Below are positions 11,315 through 20,743 of a stretch of 64,000 nucleotides of DNA, in pieces. The DNA lies in NCBI GenBank assembly GCA_030512335.1, contig JAULSU010000003.1, positions 1,736,001-1,800,000 of the forward strand, in the 5' to 3' direction. The stretch's first letter is position 1; every line of letters begins with the position of its first letter. The translations under genes were made by a program, and so were the position numbers. The notes beneath the pieces were generated by a model. That model saw nothing but the letters and a program-made list of their open reading frames with translations, was not told where the DNA came from and searched no databases. The DNA is from Immersiella caudata. Lineage: Eukaryota > Ascomycota > Sordariomycetes > Sordariales > Lasiosphaeriaceae.

Positions 11315-12581
11315 GGTCGCAACGGTTTCTGCGGATGTCGCTCGCGATAGCGGAAATGGAGCGAAAAGGGGCGAGCCGAGGCCACCAGTGAGCGTTGGGC
11401 TCGCCGACTGCTGCGCGATGCGGTTTTCGAAAAAAAAAAAAAAATCTACGCCGGTAGGAGGATGAGCAATGCAAATATCAAAAAGACTCGAGGAATTCGG
11501 GCGCCTCGTACCCGCAGAAACGGTGATGACGAAGCTCTTGCGAGGCTGTCAACAACTGCTCGCCTCTGCGTGACTGCCTCAGCCAATCTCCGTGGTTGGG
11601 ACACCTGCCTGTCACAGACCCAGGTGCTGGAGAATTAGCCTGGGATTAACCGAGTACGTGCCTCCACTGGGTGTCGGTCCTAGTATTTTCCGGCTCTATG
11701 CCGGAAGTGGATGCCTGAGGGGTCTTCGGCCGGCTGGGGTTTCCTTGCAGCGGACGGAGATGGCTCCTGGCGTCTGCAGGCTGCACTCCGTCTGGAAATC
11801 CGGGTTAGAGACACAGTCAATCACACTACGATAGAGACCACCAATCACGCCATACTAGCGTTTTCCGTCGCCAGATTCTTTCTAGTCGAGGTTGCGTACC
11901 TGGTTAAACCGACATGGAAGGGGATAAGCGGTCAAGTGGGATGGCTGACGGATGGCGGGTAACGGACGTTGTTACGGACTTGGTGAAAATAGTGTCCGAA
12001 GCTCCAACTCCAGCTCGGGCAGTCTTGCCCCGGAATCATTGGAGTCCGATGTCTGCGATCAAATAAATTATCATTACCGAGCTTGCCGGACCCTAATCTA
12101 TTCTACACGTGAAAGATTGGAAGCCCGGAGCCTCTTCAGGTTGTTTGACAGCAATCCGATGCTCCCCATCTTGCTGCCCCGCCTGTTTCTGCTTAACATC
12201 TGGACCACAACAGCTTAACGTGCTGCAACGATCCAAGCTCGGCCCAACCGAGCTGCACTAAACGGCCGCACAGACTGCATTGCGGCCTGCCCTGGAGCTT
12301 GGAGGCGGCTGCAACCCCCCTCCCCTCGCCTCCTCCATTGCCCCCCACCACCTTGGGCTCGAAGAGGGATCGTCCAACGCCTTTGTACCCCGACCACGGC
12401 AGCGGCTGGAACTTTTTATCTTGACCGCCTCCCACTTCCCTTCAACTTTTTTTCCCTCTTTCTCTTCACTTCTCCCTTCTCCTCATTCCAACCTCTTTGA
12501 CCCTCCAGATTTACAGGGCCAGAGGTCTCATCCCAATCGTCTTTCTCCATACTCCCACTTTGCCCCACCCCTGCCTTGAAG
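11315..12581. promoter_or_regulatory. Divergent promoter region PAN1 / MET6
   Basis: This is a 1.27 kb spacer between divergently transcribed PAN1 and MET6. It contains a 15-base A run at 11430-11444 just upstream of the PAN1 start. It also contains a strong pyrimidine-rich tract at about 12430-12500 immediately before the MET6 start, a common feature of highly expressed filamentous-fungal genes. A palindromic CACGTG lies at 12106-12111. No reading frame in the spacer looks coding. Confidence 0.6.
12106..12111. promoter_or_regulatory. CACGTG E-box, candidate sulfur-regulation site
   Basis: A perfect CACGTG palindrome lies about 470 bases upstream of the MET6 ATG. In yeast the Cbf1-Met4 complex binds this core to control methionine genes, so the position makes a regulatory role plausible. 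A six-base palindrome also occurs by chance, and another copy is present at about 15461-15466. Confidence 0.35.
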
Positions 12582-15006
12582 ATGGTTCAGTCATCCGTTC
12601 TGGGGTTCCCGTAAGTCTCCGGCCAGCCCCTCCAACTTCCGAACTGGCCACTAACCATCACCAAGCCGAATTGGTGTCCTCCGTGACCTGAAGAAGGCCA
12701 ACGAGGCCTACTGGGGCGGCAAGCTCTCGCAGGCCGACCTCCTTGCCGAGGGCAAGAGGCTCAGACTCGCACACTGGAAGATCCAGAAGGATGCCGGTGT
12801 CGACATCATCCCCTCCAACGACTTTGCTCACTACGACCATGTCCTCGACCACATCCAGCTTTTCAACGTGAGTATAGCCTGTTGGAGCTCCATGCTACAA
12901 GGGAATGTCCGCTGACCCCATTTCTAGGCTGTCCCCGAGCGCTACACATCCCAGAAGCTCGACCCTATCGATGAGTACTTCGCTATGGGCCGTGGCCACC
13001 AAAAGGGCGGTGTAGATGTCCCCGCACTTGAGATGGTAAAGTGGTTTGACTCCAACTACCACTACGTCAAGCCTACCCTTCAAGACAACCAGACCTTTTC
13101 CCTCGCCAAGGACCCCAAGCCTGTGCGGGAGTTCCTCGAGGCCAAGGAGGCTGGCATCCTGACCCGCCCCGTCCTCGTTGGCCCCGTTTCGTTCCTTGCT
13201 CTTGGCAAGGCCGACAGAGGCTCTTCGGTCAACCCCATCACCCTCCTCGACAAGCTCGTCCCCGTCTATGTTGAGCTCCTCAAGGCCCTCAAGGCCGCCG
13301 GCGCCGAGAGTGTCCAGATTGACGAGCCCGTCCTCGTCTTCGATCTCGCCCCCGAGATTAAGAACGCCTTTCGGCCTGCTTATGAGGCCATCGGCGCTCT
13401 TGGTAGCGCTGCCCCTGAGATTGTTGTCGCCACCTACTTCGGTGACATCGTCCACAACTTCGACATCCTCCCCGCCTTTGCCAACGTCAAGGGTATCCAC
13501 GTTGACCTTGTCCGCAACCCTGAGCAGCTCGAGGCTGTCATCAAGCAGCTCGGCCCCACCCAGGTCCTCTCTGCTGGTGTTGTTGACGGTAGGAACATCT
13601 GGAAGAACAACTTTGCAAAGTCGATTGAGCTTCTCCAGACTGCTATCAAGACGCTTGGCGCCGAGCGCATCATCGTCGCCACCTCCAGCTCCCTTCTCCA
13701 CACCCCCCACACTCTTGCTAGCGAGAAGAAGCTTCCAGCTGAGGTCTACGAGTGGTTCTCCTTCGCCGTCGAGAAGGTCAAGGAGGTTGCCATCCTTGCC
13801 AAGGCTGTTGTTGACCCCGAGTCCGTGAAGGCTGAGCTCGAGGCCAACGCTGCTACCGTCAAGGCTCGCTCCGAGTCTGCCCGCACCAACGACCCCAAGG
13901 TCAAGGAGCGCCAAGCTTCAGTCACCCCTGAGATGCACAACCGCAAGTCTCCATTTGACGCCCGCTACTCGCAGCAAAAGACCCACCTCAAGCTCCCCCT
14001 CTTCCCCACCACCACCATCGGATCTTTCCCCCAGACCCAGCAGATTCGTGTCCAGCGCAACAAGTTCACCAAGGGTGAGATCAGCGCTGAGGAGTACGAT
14101 GACTTCATCAAGAAGGAGATCGATCTTGCCATCTCCATCCAGGATGAGCTTGACCTTGATGTCTACGTCCACGGCGAGCCTGAGCGTAACGACATGGTTC
14201 AATACTTTGGTGAGCGCCTCACTGGCTACGTCTTCACGACCCACGCCTGGGTTCAGTCTTATGGCTCCCGCTGCGTCCGCCCTCCTATTATCGTGGGTGA
14301 TATCTCCCGCCCCGCTCCTATGACCGTCAAGGAGTCCAAGTACGCCGCTTCGGTCTCCAAGAAGCCCATGAAGGGCATGCTCACTGGCCCTGTCACCTGC
14401 CTGCGGTGGTCGTTCCCCCGCAACGACGTTCACCAGTCTGTCCAGTGCCAGCAGCTGGCTCTTGCCCTCCGCGACGAGGTTGTTGACCTCGAGAAGAACG
14501 GCATCTTCGTCATCCAGGTCGACGAGCCCGCCCTTCGCGAGGGTCTCCCTCTCCGCAAGGGCTCTGAGCGCGACGCCTACCTCCAGTGGGCTGTCGACAG
14601 TTTCAAGCTCGCAACCGCCGGCGTCGAGGACTCCACCCAGATTCACTCGCACTTCTGCTACTCTGAGTTCCAGGACTTCTTCCACGCCATCGCTGCCCTG
14701 GACGCCGATGTTCTCTCCATCGAGAACTCCAAGTCGGATGCCAAGCTCTTGAAGGTCTTCATTGACGAGTCGTATCCCCGTCACATCGGTCCTGGTGTCT
14801 ACGACATCCACAGCCCTCGCGTTCCCGCCGAGGCTGAGTTCAAGCAGCGCATCCAAGAGATGCTCCAGTTCCTGCGCCCCGACCAGCTCTGGATCAACCC
14901 TGACTGCGGCTTGAAGACCCGCCAGTGGGATGAGGTCAAGGGCGCCCTTACCCACATGGTCAACGCGGCCAAGTACTTCCGCGAGCAGTACAAGGACAAA
15001 GCCTAA
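12582..15006 (+). CDS. MET6: Cobalamin-independent methionine synthase (5-methyltetrahydropteroyltriglutamate-homocysteine methyltransferase)
   Basis: Transfers the methyl group of methyltetrahydrofolate polyglutamate to homocysteine, making methionine in the cytosol. Exons are 12582-12610, 12666-12867 and 12928-15006, giving 769 residues, the normal family length. The tiny first exon encodes MVQSSVLGFP; intron 1 (12611-12665) starts GTAAGT and intron 2 (12868-12927) starts GTGAGT, with CTAAC/CTGAC branch sites. After the first intron the frame reads RIGVLRDLKKANEAYW, the conserved MetE N-terminus. The C-terminal barrel keeps the zinc ligands: His652 and Cys654 in the HSHFCYSEF motif and Cys737 in NPDCGLKTR. 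Codon use is strongly biased toward C-ending codons, and long antisense open frames shadow the gene, both signs of high expression and high third-position G+C. GPI13 lies convergent downstream. Confidence 0.97.
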
Positions 15007-15783
15007 GCGCTCTGTGTATAACCGGTGAGAGGCATCATGCGATGTCGTATGCTCAGTCCGGATTTTGTTTTCAACAGCATAGCATCTTGAGGGATTGGGT
15101 CTTTCAACGGATTCTAAAAGGGGGATGATCAATGATACCTCGAGGCGCGCCATTCTCAACACGGCGTTAGATGGGTAGGAGGGAAAAATCCGGATTCTGT
15201 TTTCAACAGCATAGCATAACGAGGGGCCGCCATACTCAACTCGGCGTTAGTTACAGAGGCAGAACACAGGTAGTGTTTTCGGGTTCGGTTATGGGGCATG
15301 ATTTGGGATCTGGTCAATGGACTGTATCGCATCTTCAACAAGATGCACCGGGACGTCCAGTGGAGCCATTTGGCTCAAGGGAAGATAGAGAAGATTAACC
15401 ACGTACAAAGGAATGGTCAATAAATCTCAGCTCCCAACACACATTGTCGACTTGTACATGCACGTGTTTTGAGGTTATGATGTGGTCATTTTGATGTTGA
15501 ATGTGTGCATACCTCGAATCTGAGCTCATCTTTGGTGTTGCTCGTGTTGTGCACATCATCAACGAGCTACAACATGGATTCACGGAACAAAGAGAAAATC
15601 ATTCACCCTCTAGTAGGGAATCAAGGATGTGTATATACACGCTCTGTGAGGAGCGACCCAGGTATACAAACCAACACCAAGGCAGCTTTTGACTTCCTGT
15701 AACCCACAGTGCATGTAAGCATACCGCAGCTTTTTCCCGCTGGCGGACTGTTTAGCACACACCAAGATATGTGCCTTACCTTC
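15007..15783. other. Convergent 3' flanks of MET6 and GPI13
   Basis: Spacer between two convergent stop codons. The MET6 side contains an imperfect duplicated block (15057-15250). The remainder is A+T-richer and shows no coding frame. A palindrome GTGTATATACAC sits at 15629-15640. Confidence 0.5.
15057..15250. repeat. Interspersed direct repeats in MET6 3' region
   Basis: Two different modules each occur twice. Module A, 29 bases, is at 15057-15085 and 15189-15217, with a single mismatch. Module B, about 30 bases ending in GGCGTTAG, is at 15141-15170 and 15220-15250, with a few mismatches. The order is A-B-A'-B', with unequal spacing (about 55 bases versus 2 bases), so it looks like a segmental tandem duplication followed by a deletion in the second unit. 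Confidence 0.8.
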
Positions 15784-18700
15784 CTACTCAGCCCACCCAA
15801 ACACATCCCCAATTGCAATCGTATTGGTCCTCGTTCCCGTCAACGCAACAAGGATGCCCACAATGTCCACCACGATGAGGACAACGGCGGCAGTCATAAA
15901 TCGCGGGTTGAATACCCGGTAAAGCATCAGGTGTCGTCTCAGGTGGCCCGCCCAGGCCATGGTGGCGAGGGCCTCAACGGCGTAGTAAGCGATGTAGATA
16001 GCCAGGGCGCGAGAGACGGCGTCTAGGAGACCCTTGCGTTTGGGAGAGGTCTTCCACATGACGATGAGCGGGACGGCAACGGTGGCGATGATTTGGCCGG
16101 CGAGGGTGTTGAGGGCGATGACGAGGGGCGACCAGGGGTAGCGGATGGTGAAAAGGGGGATAAAGGCAGCGTCCCATTGGATGGAGGAGAGGACGGCTTG
16201 GTGGCCGGTCTTGAAGAAGTAGAAGGTTCCGAGAAGGGCGAGGACGGTGGGGCCAATGGGGGAGGTGGTGAGGGAGATGAGGTCGAGAATTTCGATGAGG
16301 GAGAGGATCTGCCAGATCATGAGGCCGAGGGCACCGCCGCCCATGGGTTTGGAGAGGAGGAAGCATGCGGCTAGGATGTTGATGAGGAGGAGGAGGTAGC
16401 GGGCACCGTGGGCGTTGCCGTAGCCGAGGATGACGACTTGGAGTTTGCTAGTTTTGGAAGAGGTCGCAGGGCGGACGATGTCGACCGACGGAGGAGCCCA
16501 GACGAAGGCGGTGGTTCCGACGACAAGGGCGCCGCCGAGGATGATCTGGGCGAGGTAGACGCTAAGGTTCTTGAGGGTTTTGTCGGGTAGGTCGGGGAAC
16601 CAGTTGCTGTTGTCAGCGGCATCGAGTGTCCAGTAGAGGGCGGACATGAAGAGTCCTGCGCGAAGACCCCAACCGATCCAGCCGGGGGCAAGGCCTTCGT
16701 ATGATCGGGTTGGGGTGAGATAGGCCTTGACGATAAACGGGAGAATCAGGAAGACAAAGAATGGAATCACCAGCTGCCAAGGGGCGGAGGTAGAGGATGT
16801 TGCGGAAGCGTAGTAGGTAGAGGTGCAGTACGGCATTTGCTCCTCCCGGCACAGCTTGGAAAGGGAGGCGATGCGGCCGAGCACGATAAAAATGACAGAG
16901 TGGTAGATGCTGAGATAGCGATCGGTCGACTTGGGCAGCTTGAGCGCGGCGAAGGCGCTGACGACGCCGAATGTTGTAAGGAAGAAAAGTAGGATTGAGT
17001 CCTCCCAGATGGTGTACGAGTTAGATGCAAAACCAATCGACTGGCTGAGGGTGAAGATGACCGCCATCCAGCCCCAGAGTGTCGTTGGGACCAGGTTGAG
17101 AAGAGATTCTTGGGCTTCATACAGTTTGACAATCACAGTCATGGTGCTTGTGAGGGCGGCGAACCCGGCACCACGATGCCAGTCGCCAGCCCCTGAGAGA
17201 TATGCCTTTACAAGGCCGCCTCCAAGAACCGGCAATGCTCCAAACAGAGCAGCAGCTACCAAGTCCTTCTCCAGCTGAGGGGTCTCAGCTGCGGCGTCAG
17301 CACCAGCACCCTGCATCTGCAAATTTTGCTCCGCGAGGTCCAATTCCCAGTCATCCAGAGCCTCAGCATCGTCATCACCACCCTTGGCGATGTAGATAAG
17401 GAGCACAATCACACCCAATGCCGTAACACCAAGCCCGGTGACCATGTTCTTGATGTCAAACCTTGCCCACAAGTCCTTGCAAGCCTTTAGCGTACCTTCC
17501 TGGTATTTGGCAAAGGATGAATACACTGAAGCCCAGTCGGGCTTCCTCTGGGTTGAAGTCTTCACATAAAGGGCTTCCGCCTGGGCCCAGAGTTCACCGG
17601 GCGAGCCAGGCTTCGCAGTCTGCTCAATTCCTTGAGCCGAAAAGTACGAGTCCTGGTAGCGCCGGATTCCAGCCGCCGTGGTTCGTTCAGCGGCAGCTAG
17701 GGCGTTCCAGGAGTTGCCACCGGCACCAGCAAATGCCTCCTCGATCGGCCGCCCAAGATTGTTGTATGGAATAGGAATACCCAGCAGAAGAGCCAAGGTA
17801 GGGACAAGATCGATTTGGTTGACTGGCCGGGTCTTTGCGTTGGCGGGGGGTGTGACAAACTCGGGCTTCGTCCTGCCAAACACAGGCTTGGAGGAGTACA
17901 TCCAGATGGTTGATTCGACTTCGTCGTCACTTTCACCCCCGTGATCCCCCTTGCCGTCCATGCCGTGATCCCCCATGACCACCAAGAGCGTCTCATCATC
18001 GATGGTAGCGGACAGATCCCGCACAAATGTGTCCATCTGGCGCAGCTTCTTGGTCATCTCGGCATGGTTGGGTCCATATCGATGCCCCGCGTGGTCCACG
18101 CCTAGACAGTGCCCAATGACGACATCCCACTCGTTCTTCCGGTCCATGAGCGGAAAGATTCGTTCAATGACGCCATTGTCCACCGTGTGCAGGTCGTAGA
18201 CGAAGAAGCTGTCGTCGGCATGGCTCAGATTGCCCACAAAGTATCCGGGAAACAGGGCTTCCCACGTGTCGTCGCCCAAGTGCACAATCCTCCGCCCGGC
18301 GTCGCGCAGCTGCATGAGAAGGTTGTCCTCCTGAATAGCGGTGCCCGAAAAGCTACTACCCACGTCGATAAACGTCGGCAGCGTACCTGTTGTCAAACCC
18401 TTCAGCCTCTGCAGCGTAGTCGTCGGCGGATCGGCGATAAACGGCCGCAGAAAGGCATTTCCCGGCGACTTCAGCGCAGTATCGTGCATAAATGGGAACG
18501 CATCGTGAAAAGCCTCGTTATCCCCCATCGGAACCGCAAAGTCGTAGCGCAGCGCGTCAATGACCAACACCACCGCGCGCTTGAACGTCCGCGGGTGCCA
18601 ACATCCACCGTCCGGCGTGCCCTTCCCCTTCCACTCTGGCAGTATATCCACCGGCCCGCTCGCGTTGAGCGTCGGCGGCGCGGCACAGCTCGACTTCTCA

Positions 18701-19035
18701 TCGAGCATCAACCGCGTCAGGAGAAATCCGCTCGTGAAATACGCAATGCCCACGGCGTGGATGCACAGCATCCAGACCCAAAAGCCCGCGGTCCACGCCC
18801 AGCGGCTCTCGTAATTTTTCCTCCGCACTCGTTGCAGGGCTGCGCGCTGCCGCTGTCGCAAGCTGGCGCGTTCCCGTGCAGCTTCGTCTTCCTCCTCGCC
18901 GACGCCGTCATTGCCAGCCGCGTCTTCGGCTTCCTTTGCTCTCTTCGCCGCGGCAAATTGCGCCTGGATGGCCTTGTATTCAGACTGGGGTTGGGACGCG
19001 GGTTTCCCCTTGGTCGTCGGGCTCGTCGGGGGCAT
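15784..19035 (-). CDS. GPI13: GPI ethanolamine phosphate transferase 3
   Basis: ER multispanning enzyme (PIG-O family) that adds phosphoethanolamine to the third mannose of the GPI anchor, the group later joined to the protein. It is a single open exon. I start it at the ATG at 19035 (1083 residues), where the frame begins MPPTSPTTKGKP; an in-frame ATG at 19140 would add 35 residues of low-complexity sequence and is less likely. The first membrane segment (about residues 100-120) is followed by a lumenal alkaline-phosphatase-fold domain. That domain has the metal-binding motif VIDALRYDF, a TLPTF segment and the distal GDHGMDGKGDHGG motif. About a dozen hydrophobic segments follow to the C-terminus, typical of GPI13. 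It is convergent with MET6. Confidence 0.92.
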   Translation of the reverse strand: MPPTSPTTKGKPASQPQSEYKAIQAQFAAAKRAKEAEDAAGNDGVGEEEDEAARERASLRQRQRAALQRVRRKNYESRWAWTAGFWVWMLCIHAVGIAYFTSGFLLTRLMLDEKSSCAAPPTLNASGPVDILPEWKGKGTPDGGCWHPRTFKRAVVLVIDALRYDFAVPMGDNEAFHDAFPFMHDTALKSPGNAFLRPFIADPPTTTLQRLKGLTTGTLPTFIDVGSSFSGTAIQEDNLLMQLRDAGRRIVHLGDDTWEALFPGYFVGNLSHADDSFFVYDLHTVDNGVIERIFPLMDRKNEWDVVIGHCLGVDHAGHRYGPNHAEMTKKLRQMDTFVRDLSATIDDETLLVVMGDHGMDGKGDHGGESDDEVESTIWMYSSKPVFGRTKPEFVTPPANAKTRPVNQIDLVPTLALLLGIPIPYNNLGRPIEEAFAGAGGNSWNALAAAERTTAAGIRRYQDSYFSAQGIEQTAKPGSPGELWAQAEALYVKTSTQRKPDWASVYSSFAKYQEGTLKACKDLWARFDIKNMVTGLGVTALGVIVLLIYIAKGGDDDAEALDDWELDLAEQNLQMQGAGADAAAETPQLEKDLVAAALFGALPVLGGGLVKAYLSGAGDWHRGAGFAALTSTMTVIVKLYEAQESLLNLVPTTLWGWMAVIFTLSQSIGFASNSYTIWEDSILLFFLTTFGVVSAFAALKLPKSTDRYLSIYHSVIFIVLGRIASLSKLCREEQMPYCTSTYYASATSSTSAPWQLVIPFFVFLILPFIVKAYLTPTRSYEGLAPGWIGWGLRAGLFMSALYWTLDAADNSNWFPDLPDKTLKNLSVYLAQIILGGALVVGTTAFVWAPPSVDIVRPATSSKTSKLQVVILGYGNAHGARYLLLLINILAACFLLSKPMGGGALGLMIWQILSLIEILDLISLTTSPIGPTVLALLGTFYFFKTGHQAVLSSIQWDAAFIPLFTIRYPWSPLVIALNTLAGQIIATVAVPLIVMWKTSPKRKGLLDAVSRALAIYIAYYAVEALATMAWAGHLRRHLMLYRVFNPRFMTAAVVLIVVDIVGILVALTGTRTNTIAIGDVFGWAE

Positions 19036-20191
19036 CGTGGCGGTCGGGACAGGGGCGAGGCCACGGTCGCCTGGCGCTTTCGAGAGGGGGGGAGAAGAAG
19101 AAGGTGGGAAATCCGATCGAAAGAGAGCAACAAAACACAAAGTAAATAGGGAAGGAACGAATTGGAAGGAAAGCGTATGTGGAGACGGCCGATCAGGGCA
19201 CCGTGGTTTCCATTGGGGGCCTTAGGGGTATTGAATTGAAGCTCTAGCAGGACGCAGATGCGCCATTTTGGAGGAAGCTCTGCATGTCCAGGTTGTCTGT
19301 TGTTTCAATTGCGGGACTGTTTTTTTACGACGGCTGAGAGGTGAAGCCCTCCATCCAGATTCCACCTTCGCGTCCGGCAGGCATCTTTGCCCAGCCAAAC
19401 CCTAACCCTCTGGATTCCGGTTCTACTCGACGAGACCGCTAGCAGAATCGGCTAGCTCGGAGATTTCTCTAGGGAGCTGAGAGTCAAGGCATAAATCTTC
19501 CACAGCTGTTTCGTTTCTTCCAGGATTTGCGTCTTCATATCCCGGGTCGGATCTGTTTCGAATCAGGACCTCAACGAGCGCGAGCACGCGAGAATGTATG
19601 AATACAGGTCGAAGCCGCGCAACAGAATAGTAATTATACAATACTAGAATATCGGTGTGCATCGCCCCGCTATGTACTGTCCTTCCAAAAGCGCTGTTGA
19701 TACTGATAACGCCTGAGCACTGCCTCGTAATCACCTTCGCTTTCCCCCATGTACAATTTGACAAATGTCCTAGATGTCCACGTCGAAATGTCGAGAAAAT
19801 ATAGGGGTGGCCGGGCAACCGGACCGCAGGACCACAGAGGAATATGTACAAGCGCATCCAGTAATATGTCCATGTCGTAGATGCTTCAGCGCTCGTAGAT
19901 CGCTCATCAACCTCCTCTCCCCGCCCCCTTTCCCCATCTCCCAACCGTCTCCCTAATGCCCGCAGGCCATGTGCAAAATTAGAGTTTCCGAGTGAGAAAC
20001 GGTACGCTTGTCTGAGTGGCGTCAACTCCAATCCTGTTGGCCGCCGGCGCAACGTCCGCCAAGAAACAGTCGTCGTTCGTAAAAATGAATCCCAAGCCCC
20101 GCTGCCAGTGCCGTAAAAAAAGAAGGAGGGTCAAGCACCAAGTCGTGCCTCCTGGAAGTCTTTCGAAATGAGGAGAGACAGTCAATGCTGC
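19036..20191. other. Intergenic: GPI13 promoter and 3' flank of small membrane-protein gene
   Basis: 1.16 kb between two minus-strand genes. A 209-codon minus frame at 19423-20052 has no domain or conserved motif and is not called. AAACCCTAACCCT, a telo-box-like element, is at 19397-19409. Nothing else was recognised. Confidence 0.45.
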
Positions 20192-20743
20192 TTAGCGGTA
20201 CTCCTTCTCCTTGAGGCCGCCGATCTTGTCGATGTCGAGGGCGTAGAACTGCGTCTTGCTCTCTTTCTCGTACGCGGGCAGCTGCTCCTCGTGGAGAGGC
20301 TCCAGGCCAACAGTGGTGTCGCCAACGCGGACCACGAAAGCGCGGCCACTCTTGGGACGACCCTGCTCATCATGCTCATCAGGGAACGTAATGTGGATTT
20401 GCGGCACGTTGTCGGGCGAGTGCGGCGGCGAGTGGGGGTTGGCCAGCATTGGGGTTCCGTCACGACCGAGAACTATGACGCTCGACCGCCCATTGCCCGT
20501 CTGGATCGTCAAGCGCCGGTGGTTGCCCGTCCGCTTCTCGTTGTATTGCGGAAGCGTTGTCTGGCACATGCCCGCCTGCTTCATGCGATGCCTCCGGAGG
20601 AGCACGAGAAGCGAGAAGGAGAGTAGGCCGAGAAAAACAATGCCGAAGAGGGCGATGAGGAGGTTGACCATGTAGGCGTTGCTGCCGTCCTGCAGAGCCG
20701 GGATGCTCTCGCTGCGGCCGATGACAATCCTGAGCGACTCCAT
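20192..20743 (-). CDS. Small single-pass membrane protein of unknown function
   Basis: 183 residues when started at the ATG at 20743. The frame also has an upstream ATG at 20800, but the 19 residues it would add are low-complexity His/Ser/Thr, so the downstream start is preferred. Residues about 1-22 form a short N-terminal segment. A single strong membrane helix follows at about 24-48 (VNLLIALFGIVFLGLLSFS) with a basic RRHRMK stop-transfer, predicting a short lumenal or extracellular N-terminus and a cytosolic tail. The tail contains a conserved-looking LPQYNEKR motif and a second LPAYEKE motif; both resemble [LP]PxY adaptor-binding sites for Rsp5-type ubiquitin ligases. The catalytic role, if any, is unknown. 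The gene is divergent from the PUF gene across a 5.7 kb spacer. Confidence 0.7.
   Translation of the reverse strand: MESLRIVIGRSESIPALQDGSNAYMVNLLIALFGIVFLGLLSFSLLVLLRRHRMKQAGMCQTTLPQYNEKRTGNHRRLTIQTGNGRSSVIVLGRDGTPMLANPHSPPHSPDNVPQIHITFPDEHDEQGRPKSGRAFVVRVGDTTVGLEPLHEEQLPAYEKESKTQFYALDIDKIGGLKEKEYR

Noticed and set aside
12895..15162. Long antisense frames over MET6 (339 and 414 codons)
   Set aside because: They are shadows created by extreme third-position G+C in MET6.
15629..15640. Palindrome containing UGUAUAUA on both strands, a PUF site
   Set aside because: A single match to an eight-base motif is expected by chance in 64 kb; its position in a GPI13 or MET6 3' UTR is unproven.
19397..19409. 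AAACCCTAACCCT telomere-like element
   Set aside because: Only two units; too short to be an interstitial telomere, and telo-box function cannot be shown here.
19423..20052. 209-codon minus-strand frame
   Set aside because: No recognisable domain; sits in the GPI13 promoter and a gene 3' flank.
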